From contig NC_010571.1 of NCBI RefSeq assembly GCF_000019965.1, positions 5,279,001 through 5,343,000 of the forward strand: 64,000 nucleotides of DNA, read 5' to 3'. Shown one piece after another: positions 27,601 through 36,127 of this stretch (position 1 is its first letter; the number at the start of each line of letters is the position of its first letter). A program made the position numbers and the translations under genes. Below the pieces are notes generated by a model. That model had not been told where the DNA came from, ran no database searches, and saw nothing but the letters and a program-made list of their open reading frames with translations. Source of the stretch: Opitutus terrae PB90-1. GTDB taxonomy: Bacteria > Verrucomicrobiota > Verrucomicrobiia > Opitutales > Opitutaceae.

Positions 27601-28090
27601 TCTCCGGCCGGAGCAACAGGACCGCGACATCTTCGTCGCCGGCGTGAGCAACATCGTCGAAGCGATGCGCACGGCCGCGGAGCGTTACTTCACCGACGGC
27701 TCGATCGAGCAGGCTTGTCCGCCGCTGCGCGCGCTGCTGCACCTCATGCGCGACGGCACGTGGGAAGGGCGCGACGTCGAGGATCCGGTGGTGCGCGCGC
27801 TCTTCACGCGTGAATCGGTGCTGGCGAGCGACTGGTATCGCGCGCGGCTCGAGGCGCAGCGCAGCGTCGATGCGAACCTCTGGGAACGCCACGCACGCTA
27901 CCTCGAACGTTTCCTGAAGCGCCGCAACTACGCCGCGGTCGCCGCTGAGCTGGATGTGCGCGGCAAGTTCGAGCGCGTGTCCGCGCTCGCGCGGGCCGCA
28001 CAGGATCCGGCGTATGTGGACGGCCTTGTCGGCACGCTCGGCGTCGATCCCTTCCTCGCCGCCGAGCTAGCGAAGTTCCCGCCGCAGTAG
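24653..28090 (+). CDS. Large conserved-looking protein of unknown function
   Basis: 1145 residues from ATG 24653. No signal peptide or membrane helix, so probably cytoplasmic. I do not recognise a named domain. Striking segments are CTVSGGGKSEISKSIADATF (a glycine-rich GGGKSE loop that resembles, but does not match, a Walker A), NYFGYCKKEVKTQISFAANL, SSLTGKSPSTTGAGSEGAL and GWVGPHLRVDHDVSLLVPEIW. Their low-complexity-free, motif-dense character suggests an enzyme, possibly nucleotide-binding. It is transcribed alone, about 750 bp after cheX. Confidence 0.85.
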   Translation: MPATPTPSHQQLLAYVNLKLRELSQPGVPVADNGLGDLVGNLLAVSRERSRALARHLAPVDQRIQNFLFDYLESHVETPRLPATTLILDRQGIARTISLPVSRDDHQSPILTSRRVRQGVLHNPRADRRTTQGIFHVAEGGLPVPADKKAVPVAVFGRLLKVALHPPAEFLRLPFTAGEPEQAECFVSLHLRPTVVPAVPGFTPQRAMETRFFVPGSLVANLDFVESIFGNAGDPNLPENDAALDPERWTGHTGCVILAPHLNQLRKSDLGLPPWDQATERQRREGMCWKSPDELYNDGGAFKITARNASGVIVTVISDNYFGYCKKEVKTQISFAANLLGRAEEEHAGGAIVFPSYDLGEDFQLSTYVPVVDHTFAAALALLGNRVELQPDGWAKDRTNPTICYVPEDSRFDLRTQRISWSDGRGGSRTLKLLPDFTYVLPSGYKVEMLKPDRGRRWRLRGTTAEGVLCHKPCTVSGGGKSEISKSIADATFNGPVFVNDLAHDLDTVDSILRRNYGDRFRDPSRKRPDGRPLLSPERSLGSVVKLLSQSPDYTDAYNEWVGTIPGYIRDFVLIVKRAHKPEWGDDWRSHFSVDTINARPGNELKFERQRLLTHYLRVGFMRDGGWRTFTLRKDFIPAEKIQAEDDITASIVAPRDRVQGIPATATAPSLKLVHNCEERLFQRPDDAIIRGYDKHTERDFSRTGNFFSNYEPLDRAFAKSVVEDTLAFEDFTAPIRRIFHDFLEQPGPDYLVSPAHPRLVDGKPSKNPRYLQRRPDLEDPRATYLAQMGARLYRRIPADQPVTFPVGAVLMGRRLNPPEPGVLPLCVYGPIHYQELPEAFMDLISSLTGKSPSTTGAGSEGALTKGPFNALPPIFDLNAALVSYALTGLPVFSTAAGWVGPHLRVDHDVSLLVPEIWARMSPAERDPQYLIEHGYLERCTDFEHAGQRVLASRLGWRITGRFVQAFCGRVLGNPSTVFEERFLRPEQQDRDIFVAGVSNIVEAMRTAAERYFTDGSIEQACPPLRALLHLMRDGTWEGRDVEDPVVRALFTRESVLASDWYRARLEAQRSVDANLWERHARYLERFLKRRNYAAVAAELDVRGKFERVSALARAAQDPAYVDGLVGTLGVDPFLAAELAKFPPQ

Positions 28091-28103
28091 CGCGCGGCTG
28101 CTG

Positions 28104-28159
28104 TGTGGGAGCGCGGCCGTCCAAGCCGCACTGAGCGGGCAGAATGACCGCGCTCCCAC
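28104..28159. repeat. Intergenic palindrome GTGGGAGCGCGG/CCGCGCTCCCAC
   Basis: Perfect 12-bp arms at 28104-28115 and 28148-28159 around a spacer that itself has GGCCGTCC...GCGGG symmetry. It lies between the ends of two convergent genes and may serve as a terminator, though no T-tract follows. Confidence 0.75.
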
Positions 28160-28229
28160 GCAAGCGGCATTCGCGGCGTCGGTGGGCGCGCGGGTCTTGC
28201 CCACTTACTCGGCAAGCGTGCTTTCCTAG

Positions 28230-29384
28230 TCATTCCGCCAGCGGGCCCGTGGCGACCTCCTCGCGTGGTACCCGGAACACTCGATACGGTTCCTCCACCC
28301 GCGAGGCTCCCCGGTTGAACTTCGGCGTGAGATGAATCTGCGACGTCGTCACGTAGAGCGCTCCGTCCGGACCAAACGCCACGCTGTCCGGCCACTTCAG
28401 CCGCTCATCCCGCACCAGCACCTCCGACTGCTGTGTCGCCGGATCGTAGCGCATCACCGCGTCGCGTTCGATCGCGGTGACATAGATTCGGCCATCGTGA
28501 AACGCCAGCCCGTCCGAAGCACCCACTTGTCCGACCCGCTCGACGCGGTTCGAAAGATCGACGTCGCTCCGCAAACTGGCTTCAAAATCGTCCAGCGGCA
28601 CGCGGTAGAGCATCCGGCCGGTCAGCGCCTTGTAGTAGAGCCAGCGGCCCTCCGGATCGAGCGCGATGCCGTCCGAGGCGATCGCGAGCGGTTGCTGTTT
28701 TTCCGGATCAATAAGCGCCGTGCCGTCCACGGTGAGCTGCAGATTCGGCTCCGGCTTCACCGACGGATCGTTTTCCAGCACGCGCTTCGCCTGTTCGTTC
28801 GCAAGATCGACCATCAGGATCGCACCGAGATTCGAGTCGGTCAGAAACGCGAAGTTGTTCTGCAAATCGATCCGCACGTCGTTCAGGTAGCTTTGCGCCG
28901 GCGCAAGACTGCGATCGAAATGGATCACCTGCGCCACCTGATTGCTCGCGAGGTTGACCTTCACGAGCTTCGCGCCGCCTTCCACCACACCGGTCTGCTT
29001 TGGCGAACCGGCGTCCACGATCCAGAGAGTGTCGGTCTCGTCGACGAACACGCTCTGCACGCACACGAACCGCTCCGCCTCCGGCCCGGTTTTCCGATTC
29101 CAATCGGTGTTGGGATATGGCTGCTGCACGCCGTCCGGTCGAACCTCCACCACGGAGACGGTATGCCCGTCGGACCAATACGGGAAATTGGCAAACACCC
29201 GGCCGGCGCGCGACACCGCCACGCCGGTCACCTGCTGGTGCGGAAACTCTGCCACCACGTCCAGTGGCGACGAGGCGGTCACCGTTAGCGGAGCCACTGC
29301 GCCGTCCCGCTGCGCCGAGGCGCAACCGCCCAGAATCAGTGCCCCGACTCCGAGCGCCACGCCACCGACGAACCAACGATTCAT
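28230..29384 (-). CDS. Lipoprotein of the Yellow / major royal jelly protein family
   Basis: 384 residues from the ATG at 29382-29384; ATGs up to 29420 are possible. Lipoprotein signal with lipobox LILGGC near residue 22. The rest is a six-bladed propeller like SMP-30/gluconolactonase and insect Yellow/MRJP proteins: VFANFPYWSDGHTVSVVEV, LWIVDAGSPKQTG, YLNDVRIDLQNNFAFLTDSNLGAILMVDL, ASDGIALDPEGRWLYYKALTG, SDGLAFHDGRIYVT and WPDSVAFGPDGALYVTTSQIH. Function in bacteria is not established; lactone or ligand binding in the cell envelope is the usual guess. Confidence 0.82.
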   Translation of the reverse strand: MNRWFVGGVALGVGALILGGCASAQRDGAVAPLTVTASSPLDVVAEFPHQQVTGVAVSRAGRVFANFPYWSDGHTVSVVEVRPDGVQQPYPNTDWNRKTGPEAERFVCVQSVFVDETDTLWIVDAGSPKQTGVVEGGAKLVKVNLASNQVAQVIHFDRSLAPAQSYLNDVRIDLQNNFAFLTDSNLGAILMVDLANEQAKRVLENDPSVKPEPNLQLTVDGTALIDPEKQQPLAIASDGIALDPEGRWLYYKALTGRMLYRVPLDDFEASLRSDVDLSNRVERVGQVGASDGLAFHDGRIYVTAIERDAVMRYDPATQQSEVLVRDERLKWPDSVAFGPDGALYVTTSQIHLTPKFNRGASRVEEPYRVFRVPREEVATGPLAE

Positions 29385-29562
29385 CACGCACGCGTTCATC
29401 GCGCGGAATCTATTCATCAACCCGCGCGGCCACTATCCTCCAGATCCCGGCGCCCCGCATCCGGATGCGTCGGGTGGCCGGCTTTCGGGCGTCCGAGCCT
29501 GCCGCCCCGTCGTACGTTCGGCGACGTCGGTGCCCCGCCTGGAGAAGGGGTACTCGCGGGCC

Positions 29563-30027
29563 CTAGTCGAATGACCGCTCGACCTCGCGGGTCTGCTTCG
29601 CGACCTGCATCCGGCCTTCGATCATCAAGACCCACGTGACTTGATAGGTCGTGATTCGCTCCTGGCGCGTAACCGGGTCGATGGCCACACCCTCCCCACT
29701 CGGTCCGGGCCCCTGAAATGCCGGGCGCTCCACCACGTGCGTCGCCGTTTCACGCGACGTGCGCGCCAGCACGCGCCGATAAATCCACGCTTCCGCCTTT
29801 GCGTTGGGATTCTTGATCGGCCGGATCTCGTCCGGCTTGCCGGCGATCTTCAGCACCTGTTCCGCGGTCATCCCCTTGGCGAGTGCCGGCTTGTCGGACT
29901 TTGCCTTCGCCTGTCCGGCTGGCGGCTGGGCGTCCTTCGGCGCCGGCTGTGCTGCCCATCCGGCGGCCACGCCACAAGCCGAGAGCAGCCCACAGGTGAG
30001 GAGTGCGGAAAGCGAGCGTAGGAGCAT
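29563..30027 (-). CDS. SmpA/OmlA (BamE-like) domain lipoprotein
   Basis: 154 residues from the ATG at 30025-30027. Lipoprotein signal (LLTCGLLSAC), a Lys/Pro/Ala linker, then the SmpA/OmlA signature ALAKGMTAEQVLKIAGKPDEIRPI and an antiparallel sheet (AEAWIYRRV, ITTYQVTWVLMIEGRMQVAKQ). Domains of this kind include BamE, but many are general envelope lipoproteins, so a role in outer-membrane assembly is not proven. Divergent from the SBF transporter gene. Confidence 0.75.
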   Translation of the reverse strand: MLLRSLSALLTCGLLSACGVAAGWAAQPAPKDAQPPAGQAKAKSDKPALAKGMTAEQVLKIAGKPDEIRPIKNPNAKAEAWIYRRVLARTSRETATHVVERPAFQGPGPSGEGVAIDPVTRQERITTYQVTWVLMIEGRMQVAKQTREVERSFD

Positions 30028-30223
30028 ACCGTTGGTTAACACCCCGAATGGCGGCGTCACGCCGGAAAATCTCCCCGGAGCGAGTCTGTTTCTCGCATCG
30101 ACGCGCAGTGGCCCGCCCTCGACCGCATCCATCACTCGGACCACAGGCGGTTGGCTCACGAGCCCGTGACGCATTCCGCCCTCGCGTTTGCGTTGCGCTT
30201 CCGGCTGGCTGACAGGCATCTCG

Positions 30224-31171
30224 ATGACGCGTCTCCTCGGCTCGCTCACCAACGCCTTTCCCGTCTGGGTCGTCGCACTGTCGGTCGTCGCGTTGTTCGA
30301 GCCCGGCTGGTTCACCTGGTTTAGCGGTCCGTGGATCGTGTGGGGGCTCGCCGTGATCATGCTCGGTATGGGCCTGACGCTGAAGCTCGACGATTTCCGG
30401 GCGATCGGCCGGATGCCCAAGGCCGTGGCGCTCGGATTCATCGCGCAATACACGATCATGCCGCTGCTGGGGTGGGCGTTTGCGCATCTTTACGGACTCG
30501 AGCGGCCGTTCGCGGTGGGGCTGATCCTCGTGGCCTGCTGTCCGGGAGGCACCGCTTCGAATGTCGTGACCTATCTCGCCCGCGCCAACGTCTGCCTCTC
30601 GGTCGTGATGACGATGTGCTCGACGTTCGCCGCGGTGGTGATGACCCCGCTGCTGACCTCCGTGCTGGCGGGCACGTTCGTGCATGTGGACGCGTGGGGT
30701 TTGTTTCGCAGCACGTTCCAGGTGGTCGTCCTGCCGCTGGTGATCGGCGTCGTCGCCAATCGCATGGCGCCACAACTGATGCGGCGCGCGCAACTCGGGC
30801 TGCCGCTGCTCTCCGTTCTCACGATTGCGTTGATCTGCGCCAGCATCATCGGAGGCAGCGCCGAGGCGATCCGCGGTTCCGCGCTCCGGCTGCTGGCGGC
30901 CGTGTTCAGCCTGCACGCCGGCGGATTCGCGATCGGCTACGTGGCGGCCCGGCTCGCGCGCTGGGACAAGATCGTCGCCCGCACCGTTTCGATCGAGGTG
31001 GGCATGCAGAACTCAGGCCTCGGCGTCGTGCTCGCGCGCAGCCATTTCGCCGACCCGCTCACGGCCGTGCCGTGCGCCATCTCGAGCGTGTTTCACTCGG
31101 TGATCGGAAGCCTGCTCGCCGGCTGGTGGCGCTGGCGCGACCGGCCGAGAAATGGCGGCGCGCGAGCGTAG
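30224..31171 (+). CDS. SBF-family transporter (bile acid:sodium symporter-like)
   Basis: 315 residues from ATG 30224 with about ten membrane helices. Family motifs are present: GMGLTLKLDDFRAIGRMPKAVALGF, the crossover helix LILVACCPGGTASNVVTYLARANVCLSV, and EVGMQNSGLGVVLARSHFADP. These proteins couple sodium entry to uptake of organic anions, or export in some; the substrate is unknown. Stand-alone gene followed by a REP-like element. Confidence 0.88.
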   Translation: MTRLLGSLTNAFPVWVVALSVVALFEPGWFTWFSGPWIVWGLAVIMLGMGLTLKLDDFRAIGRMPKAVALGFIAQYTIMPLLGWAFAHLYGLERPFAVGLILVACCPGGTASNVVTYLARANVCLSVVMTMCSTFAAVVMTPLLTSVLAGTFVHVDAWGLFRSTFQVVVLPLVIGVVANRMAPQLMRRAQLGLPLLSVLTIALICASIIGGSAEAIRGSALRLLAAVFSLHAGGFAIGYVAARLARWDKIVARTVSIEVGMQNSGLGVVLARSHFADPLTAVPCAISSVFHSVIGSLLAGWWRWRDRPRNGGARA

Positions 31172-31204
31172 AGGCTGCCAGATTCTTTCGAACCACCGTC
31201 TCAG

Positions 31205-31279
31205 AGGTAGGCGGGCATTCCGCTGCCCGCCGGGAGCTCGCCTGACCTTCGCGGCGCTCAGGGTGTGAGCGCCCTACCT
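31205..31279 (+). repeat. REP-like bipartite repeat, copy 2
   Basis: Starts AGGTAGGCGGGCATTCCGC and ends GAGCGCCCTACC, with two hairpins (GCGGGCA/TGCCCGC and GGCGCTCA/TGTGAGCGCC-type). Same family as 21664-21737 (reverse orientation) and 43641-43716. Located between two convergent transporter genes. Confidence 0.85.
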
Positions 31280-31330
31280 TGATTTACCTGTGATCGAAGA
31301 GCGTGACCGCCGCGAGGTGCAGCGGCGCAC

Positions 31331-32791
31331 TCAGCTGTCGCGCCGCAGTATCGCCATGATGTCCCGACGCCGCTCCGCCGAACCGAGTTCGAATTCGGCG
31401 CGCCGTCCGAACACCGCACGGTTCACCAGCAGGGCAAAGCCCACGCACGCCCAGACCGTGATAAACATCAGGTGCAGGAAATGCATCGGCGTCCAAACGA
31501 AGGTGAACACGCCATACAGCGTCGCCCCGAACACCAGCGTCGCGATCACCGCGCGGCCATCGACGTTGCGGAAAAGCAGGCCGGTAATAAACGCCGACAA
31601 GATCGGCATGCTGAGCAAGCCCAGCAGTTGCTGGATCAGCTGGATGATGCTTTCCGCGCCGACGTAGAGCGGCACCAGCACGATGGAAAGCACGGTGAAG
31701 CCCGCCTGCAGCCACGCGCTCATCCGCGGCACATTGGGCTTGGGGTTCACGTATTGCTGATGCAGGTCGCAGACGTAGAGCGCGGCGGACGAGTTGAGCA
31801 CCGCGTTGTAGCTGGTGACCACCGCGGCGACCATGCCCGCGGCAAACGCACCCTGCAGATACTGCGGCAACACCTCCGCGACGATCCGGCCGTAAGTCGC
31901 GTCGCCCAGCTTGCCGAACAGCTTGAACGCGCAGATCCCCGGCACCACGACCATCGGCGGCACGATCAGCAGCCGGATCACCGCGGCGGCATAGATGCCT
32001 TTCTGCGCCTCGCGAATGGAGGGCGCCGCGAGCGCACGCTGCGTGATTGTCTGGTTCGTGCTCCAATAGAACAGCTGCGTGTAGATCATGCCGGTGAGCA
32101 GCGTGGACCACGGCAGCACCGAGTCCGGTCCCCCAAACAGCGCCAACCGCTCAGGGGGTACGCCCGACCAGTTCCAGCCGACGCGGTTGAGCGCAAACAC
32201 CGCCACCAGCACGGCCATGCCGAGCACGATGAAGCCGCTGTAGGTGTCGGACACCGCCACCGCGCGCAGCCCTCCGAGCACGGCATACGCCGCACCGAGC
32301 ACGGCGATCCCGGTGGCGAGCACCATCAGCGGCACGTCCAGCCCAAACATCGATTTGATCACGAGCGAGCTGGTGTAGAGCATCACCGGCAGAAACAGCA
32401 GCAGGTTCCCCAGCAGGAAGAGCGTCGCGACCGTCGCGCGGATGTGCTTGTCCTGATAACGCCGCTCCAGCAACTCCGTGACCGTCGTGCAGCCGTAGCG
32501 GTAGTAGATCGGAACAAAGATCTTCGCCAGCAAGACGAGCCCCGCGACGCCGGCGAGCTCCCACCAGACGATCAACAGCATCTGGTTGCCGTTCCAGCCG
32601 ACCAGCGTGTCGGTGCTGATATTCGTCAACGTGATGGAGCCCGCGATGTAGATCCAGCTCAGCGCCCCGCCGGCCAGGAAATATTCGCGCGATTCCTTGA
32701 TCCGCTTCTCCTTGCGGCACGTGAGGTAAGTGAGCACGGCGACGAGCGCCGTGAGCGCGGCGAAAACAGCGATTTGAGCAACAGCATTCAT
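31331..32791 (-). CDS. Sodium:solute symporter (SSS family)
   Basis: 486 residues from the ATG at 32789-32791, with 13 or so membrane helices. SSS features: [33 protein letters not shown] in the first helices, [14 protein letters not shown], and [33 protein letters not shown] in the middle, which resembles the sugar-transporting SGLT branch. It imports a small solute with Na+. The neighbouring genes do not reveal the substrate. Confidence 0.9.
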   Translation of the reverse strand: MNAVAQIAVFAALTALVAVLTYLTCRKEKRIKESREYFLAGGALSWIYIAGSITLTNISTDTLVGWNGNQMLLIVWWELAGVAGLVLLAKIFVPIYYRYGCTTVTELLERRYQDKHIRATVATLFLLGNLLLFLPVMLYTSSLVIKSMFGLDVPLMVLATGIAVLGAAYAVLGGLRAVAVSDTYSGFIVLGMAVLVAVFALNRVGWNWSGVPPERLALFGGPDSVLPWSTLLTGMIYTQLFYWSTNQTITQRALAAPSIREAQKGIYAAAVIRLLIVPPMVVVPGICAFKLFGKLGDATYGRIVAEVLPQYLQGAFAAGMVAAVVTSYNAVLNSSAALYVCDLHQQYVNPKPNVPRMSAWLQAGFTVLSIVLVPLYVGAESIIQLIQQLLGLLSMPILSAFITGLLFRNVDGRAVIATLVFGATLYGVFTFVWTPMHFLHLMFITVWACVGFALLVNRAVFGRRAEFELGSAERRRDIMAILRRDS

Positions 32792-32974
32792 GGGGCGGGG
32801 AACGAAAAGCGCGAAAGCCCGGGAGCCTGCGAAGCACCGCCAGCCCCGCAAGGGCCCGTCGATCGGACTGTCCCCGCGTCGTGCCAGGGAGGGACGGCCG
32901 CGCGCCGTTGGGTAGAGTTCCCCACAACTTGGCGCTTAGCTCGCGTTGGATTCGGGCGATATGGGAACAGCCTC

Positions 32975-34543
32975 ATGAAGCACGCCACGATCGGCCAACG
33001 TATTGCCCTGGGTTTCGCCGCATTGATCGCCATCGTCGCGATCATCGGCGCCATCGCGCTCACCCGCATCAGCCGGATCCAAGCGGCGACGCAGGAGGTC
33101 GTCGACCAATCGCTGCCCGCCATCGTGCTGCTCGAGCAGATCGAGGCGCTCGTGAAGGAAAACTTCATCAACGCCACGCAGCACGTGATCTCCGGCGACA
33201 CGGACCGCATGCGCGCCATCGAGGCGGAAATGGACGCAAAGTCCACGAAGCTCACCGACCTCTACGGCGAGTTGGAAAAGCTGCTGGTCGGCGCCGAGGA
33301 GCAGAAGCTTTACAGCACCGTAAAATCCAACCGCCCGCCCTACCGCGATGCGCGCGTGCGCTTGCTCGAACTCAGTCGCGCGAAGCAGAAAACGGAAGCC
33401 CAGCAGGCGCTCGAACAACAGCTCTACCAAGTCTACGGCACCTATATCACGTCGTTGCAGGCGATGGTCGAACACAACCGCGTCGCCAGCGTCGAGGCGG
33501 GGGCCAGCGCGCAGGCGGCGATCCGCGTGGCGCGGCTGGCCCTGATCTTCGGCGTCATCACCGCGCTGCTGATGGCAGCCGTCACCGCCTGGTGGATCAC
33601 CCGCGGAGCGAATCGCGCGCTGCACTCGATCTCCGGTGAACTCGCCGAGGGCTCACATCAGCTCTCGAGCGCCGCGACGTCGATCAGTTCGTCCAGCCAA
33701 TCGCTGGCGCAGGGCGCCAACGAGCAGGCGGCCTCGATCGAGGAAGCCAGCGCCGCCCTGGCCGAGGTGGCCAGCATGACGAAACGCAACGCCGAACACG
33801 CCAGCCGCGGCAAGGAACTCGCCAATCACACCCGCAGCGCCGCCGAGACTGGCACGGCCGACATGCAGAAGATGACGGGCGCGATGGACGCCATCAAGGG
33901 CTCCAGTGACAACATCGCGAAAATCATCAAGACGATCGACGAGATTGCCTTTCAGACGAACATCCTCGCGCTCAACGCCGCGGTCGAAGCCGCGCGCGCG
34001 GGCGAAGCGGGCATGGGCTTCGCCGTCGTCGCCGAGGAGGTGCGCTCGCTCGCGCAACGCAGCGCCGCCGCCGCGCACGAAACCGCGGAGAGCATCCGCG
34101 ACTCGATTCAAAAGAGCGAAAACGGCGTCGCCCTCAGCCGGCGCGTCGCCGCGGGGCTCGACGAGATCGCCGGCCGCGTCCGCGAGGTGGATCAGTTGAT
34201 CACCGAGATCGCGAACGCCTCGCACGAACAGAATCAGGGCATTTCCCAGGTACTCGAAACCGTCAGCCAGATGGACCAGGTCACGCAAACCACGGCCGCG
34301 AACGCGCAGCAGTGTGCGGCCGCATCCGAAGAGCTGAGCGCCCAGGCGGTTTTCGTCGATTCCGTCGTGGACAAATTGCAGCAGCTCGTCACCCGCGCGC
34401 GTTCCGCGGGTTCGTCCGCGGCGCTCGCGAGCGCGCCCTCGGCGGCGGAGCTCGAGACGGAGATCGCCGAAGAGGAGCCGACGCGAAACGCGCCCGCAGT
34501 CCGGCCGCCGCGACCGCGGCGCAACGCCCTCGCCCGCCGCTGA
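32975..34543 (+). CDS. Methyl-accepting chemotaxis protein
   Basis: 522 residues from ATG 32975. Two membrane helices (about 9-31 and 189-211) flank a four-helix-bundle periplasmic domain. No clear HAMP domain separates the second helix from the long coiled signalling domain. The conserved hairpin tip [47 protein letters not shown] is present. The C-terminal 60 residues are Ala/Pro/Arg-rich and lack an NWETF-type CheR tether. It senses a ligand or membrane state and controls a CheA kinase encoded elsewhere. Confidence 0.93.
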   Translation: MKHATIGQRIALGFAALIAIVAIIGAIALTRISRIQAATQEVVDQSLPAIVLLEQIEALVKENFINATQHVISGDTDRMRAIEAEMDAKSTKLTDLYGELEKLLVGAEEQKLYSTVKSNRPPYRDARVRLLELSRAKQKTEAQQALEQQLYQVYGTYITSLQAMVEHNRVASVEAGASAQAAIRVARLALIFGVITALLMAAVTAWWITRGANRALHSISGELAEGSHQLSSAATSISSSSQSLAQGANEQAASIEEASAALAEVASMTKRNAEHASRGKELANHTRSAAETGTADMQKMTGAMDAIKGSSDNIAKIIKTIDEIAFQTNILALNAAVEAARAGEAGMGFAVVAEEVRSLAQRSAAAAHETAESIRDSIQKSENGVALSRRVAAGLDEIAGRVREVDQLITEIANASHEQNQGISQVLETVSQMDQVTQTTAANAQQCAAASEELSAQAVFVDSVVDKLQQLVTRARSAGSSAALASAPSAAELETEIAEEEPTRNAPAVRPPRPRRNALARR

Positions 34544-34582
34544 GCGGCCCGATCCCGGCGGGGCGCAGCTCGGCGGTCGCAC

Positions 34583-34613
34583 AAAAAAACCGAGGACCGC
34601 TTCCGGTCCCCGG
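34583..34613 (-). terminator. Rho-independent terminator of the TonB-like gene
   Basis: On the minus strand a 10-bp stem with one mismatch (CCGGGGACCG / CGGTCCTCGG) and a GAAG loop is followed by seven T residues. It lies 26 bp past the stop of the TonB-like gene and near the end of the convergent chemoreceptor gene. Confidence 0.85.
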
Positions 34614-34638
34614 TCCGACTACAAACAGACACCAGATG

Positions 34639-35343
34639 TTATTTCCCGAAATTGAACTCCTGCCGTGCAGCCACCAGCACCGGCTGACCGCGGGAGGTCG
34701 GCGGCTCGAACTTCCACTCGCGCACCGCGGCGATCGCCATCTCTGAGAGATACGGATCCGGACTCTCCTCGATCGACGGCATCCGGACCGCGCCGGTCTC
34801 GTCGATGTAGAAGTGCACCTGGACCTTGCCGCGCACGCCTTTTTGCTCGGCGTCCTTGGCATACCGCGGGGCCACCGTCGTCACCCGCGTGGGCGCCGCA
34901 TCCAGCTTGTTGGTCAACCGGCCGGGCTGGTCCATCCGCAGCCCAAAGAGCCGCTGCATGTGCTGGTCCACGTCCATCATCAACGTGCGGCTGATCACCA
35001 CGCCTTCCGCGGTGAAGTCGATCGTGATCTCCGTTTGCACGGGCACGGGCTGTCCGTCCCGCGTCGCGGGCGTGATCTTCCAGGACTTCAACGCCTCGAT
35101 GCAGGGTGACACGAGCGCGCGATGCGAGGAGGCCAGCACCATCCAGTCGGTGATCTGGCCCTGCTCGCTGATGTCGAGCGCAAAGACCACGCGGCCGTGC
35201 GTGACGCCTTCCATCAACATCACCGGGCTGAGCTGCGGCTTGGTGGTGGCTTCAATCTTGAGGGGCTGAATTTCTCCCGCCGTGGCGACGCTGCCGAGCG
35301 CGCCGATCAGAAACACACATGCGAGCTTGAGAGAGGTTTTCAT
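34639..35343 (-). CDS. TonB C-terminal domain protein, two copies of the domain
   Basis: 234 residues. A cleavable signal peptide (about 1-22) is followed by two TonB_C-like domains. The first contains VTHGRVVFALDISEQGQITDWMVLASSHRALVSPCIEALKSWKITPATRDGQPVPV. The second contains GVRGKVQVHFYIDETGAVRMPSIEESPDPYLSEMAIAAVREWKFEPPTSRGQPV. There is no proline-rich periplasm-spanning segment and no uncleaved anchor helix, so it is unlikely to be an energy transducer; it is more likely a periplasmic protein built from TonB folds. Own terminator downstream. Confidence 0.82.
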   Translation of the reverse strand: MKTSLKLACVFLIGALGSVATAGEIQPLKIEATTKPQLSPVMLMEGVTHGRVVFALDISEQGQITDWMVLASSHRALVSPCIEALKSWKITPATRDGQPVPVQTEITIDFTAEGVVISRTLMMDVDQHMQRLFGLRMDQPGRLTNKLDAAPTRVTTVAPRYAKDAEQKGVRGKVQVHFYIDETGAVRMPSIEESPDPYLSEMAIAAVREWKFEPPTSRGQPVLVAARQEFNFGK

Positions 35344-35474
35344 GATTCAAATGGGGCTGCAGCGCAAAACACCCCACCGCGTCCCACCCCTTCAACTCTT
35401 CCACCCCGTGTGCATCCGGCGCGGCGCTACGCCGCGCGGAGAGGCTGGCAGGGCACCTGCGATCGTCCGCGCCG

Positions 35475-35906
35475 TCAGATTCTCGCCCCGAGCTTCCGGT
35501 CCACCGCATACGCCCCCGGGCCGGCCAGGAACACCGTGACAAAACCAGCGAGATACAAATACGCCATCTCGCCGCTGCCCGGGCCGGAAAGCGCACGCCC
35601 ATGCACGACAAGGAAGGCGACCCCCATCATGATGATCAGCACCAACGCCGCGAACCGCGTCAGCAAGCCGAGCGCGAGCAGCGCCGCGCACACCACCTCT
35701 GCGAACACGGCGAGTCCGAGACTGACCGTGGGCCCCATGCCGATCGGATCAGGAAATTTCCCTGCCATGCTGCCAAACCCGGTCAGCTTCGCCCAGCCGT
35801 GCAGGGTCAGCAGCGAGAGTCCGAGCCAGAGCCGCAGAACCAGCAGTCCGAGATCCGTGCTGCGCGGGATGAAATTGAGCTGAAGAAAGCGAAGAAGTTT
35901 GTTCAT
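35475..35906 (-). CDS. DoxX-family membrane protein
   Basis: 143 residues from the ATG at 35904-35906. Four membrane helices with family segments DLGLLVLRLWLGLSLLTLHGWAKL near the start, AVFAEVVCAALLALGLLTRFAALVLIIMMGVAF in the middle and MAYLYLAGFVTVFLAGPGAYAVD at the end. DoxX-like proteins include thiosulfate:quinone oxidoreductase subunits and oxidative-stress membrane proteins; the precise role is unknown. Confidence 0.88.
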   Translation of the reverse strand: MNKLLRFLQLNFIPRSTDLGLLVLRLWLGLSLLTLHGWAKLTGFGSMAGKFPDPIGMGPTVSLGLAVFAEVVCAALLALGLLTRFAALVLIIMMGVAFLVVHGRALSGPGSGEMAYLYLAGFVTVFLAGPGAYAVDRKLGARI

Positions 35907-35992
35907 TGGGAAATCCGGGCTCGGCCCAACGTGTTGGCCCAACGAGCGCCGTCAAATCGCGCCGCACCCCGCATGCTTTCGCCGTGCTTTGC

Positions 35993-36030
35993 AGGTAGGG
36001 CGCGGATTCTGCCCCGCGCCGCGAGTACCT
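35993..36030 (+). repeat. Half-site intergenic hairpin, GTAGGGCGCGG type
   Basis: GTAGGGCGCGGATTCTGCCCC continues into GCGCCGCGAGTACC, giving a GGCGCGG / CCGCGCC hairpin. It looks like a single arm of the longer REP-like elements and lies upstream of the DoxX gene. Confidence 0.45.
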
Positions 36031-36127
36031 CTTGTCGTCGCAGCGGTCCTACGGCAGCGGGACGCCCGACGCCAGTGGCCGATCAGGCTCGGTTTCGCTC
36101 GCGCCATCCACACGGCGCGCGACGCGT

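Noticed and set aside
31472-32974. Extension of the chemoreceptor frame upstream to 31472
   Set aside because: The extra 501 codons lie antisense to the sodium symporter and have shadow composition. The receptor starts at ATG 32975, where a membrane helix begins.
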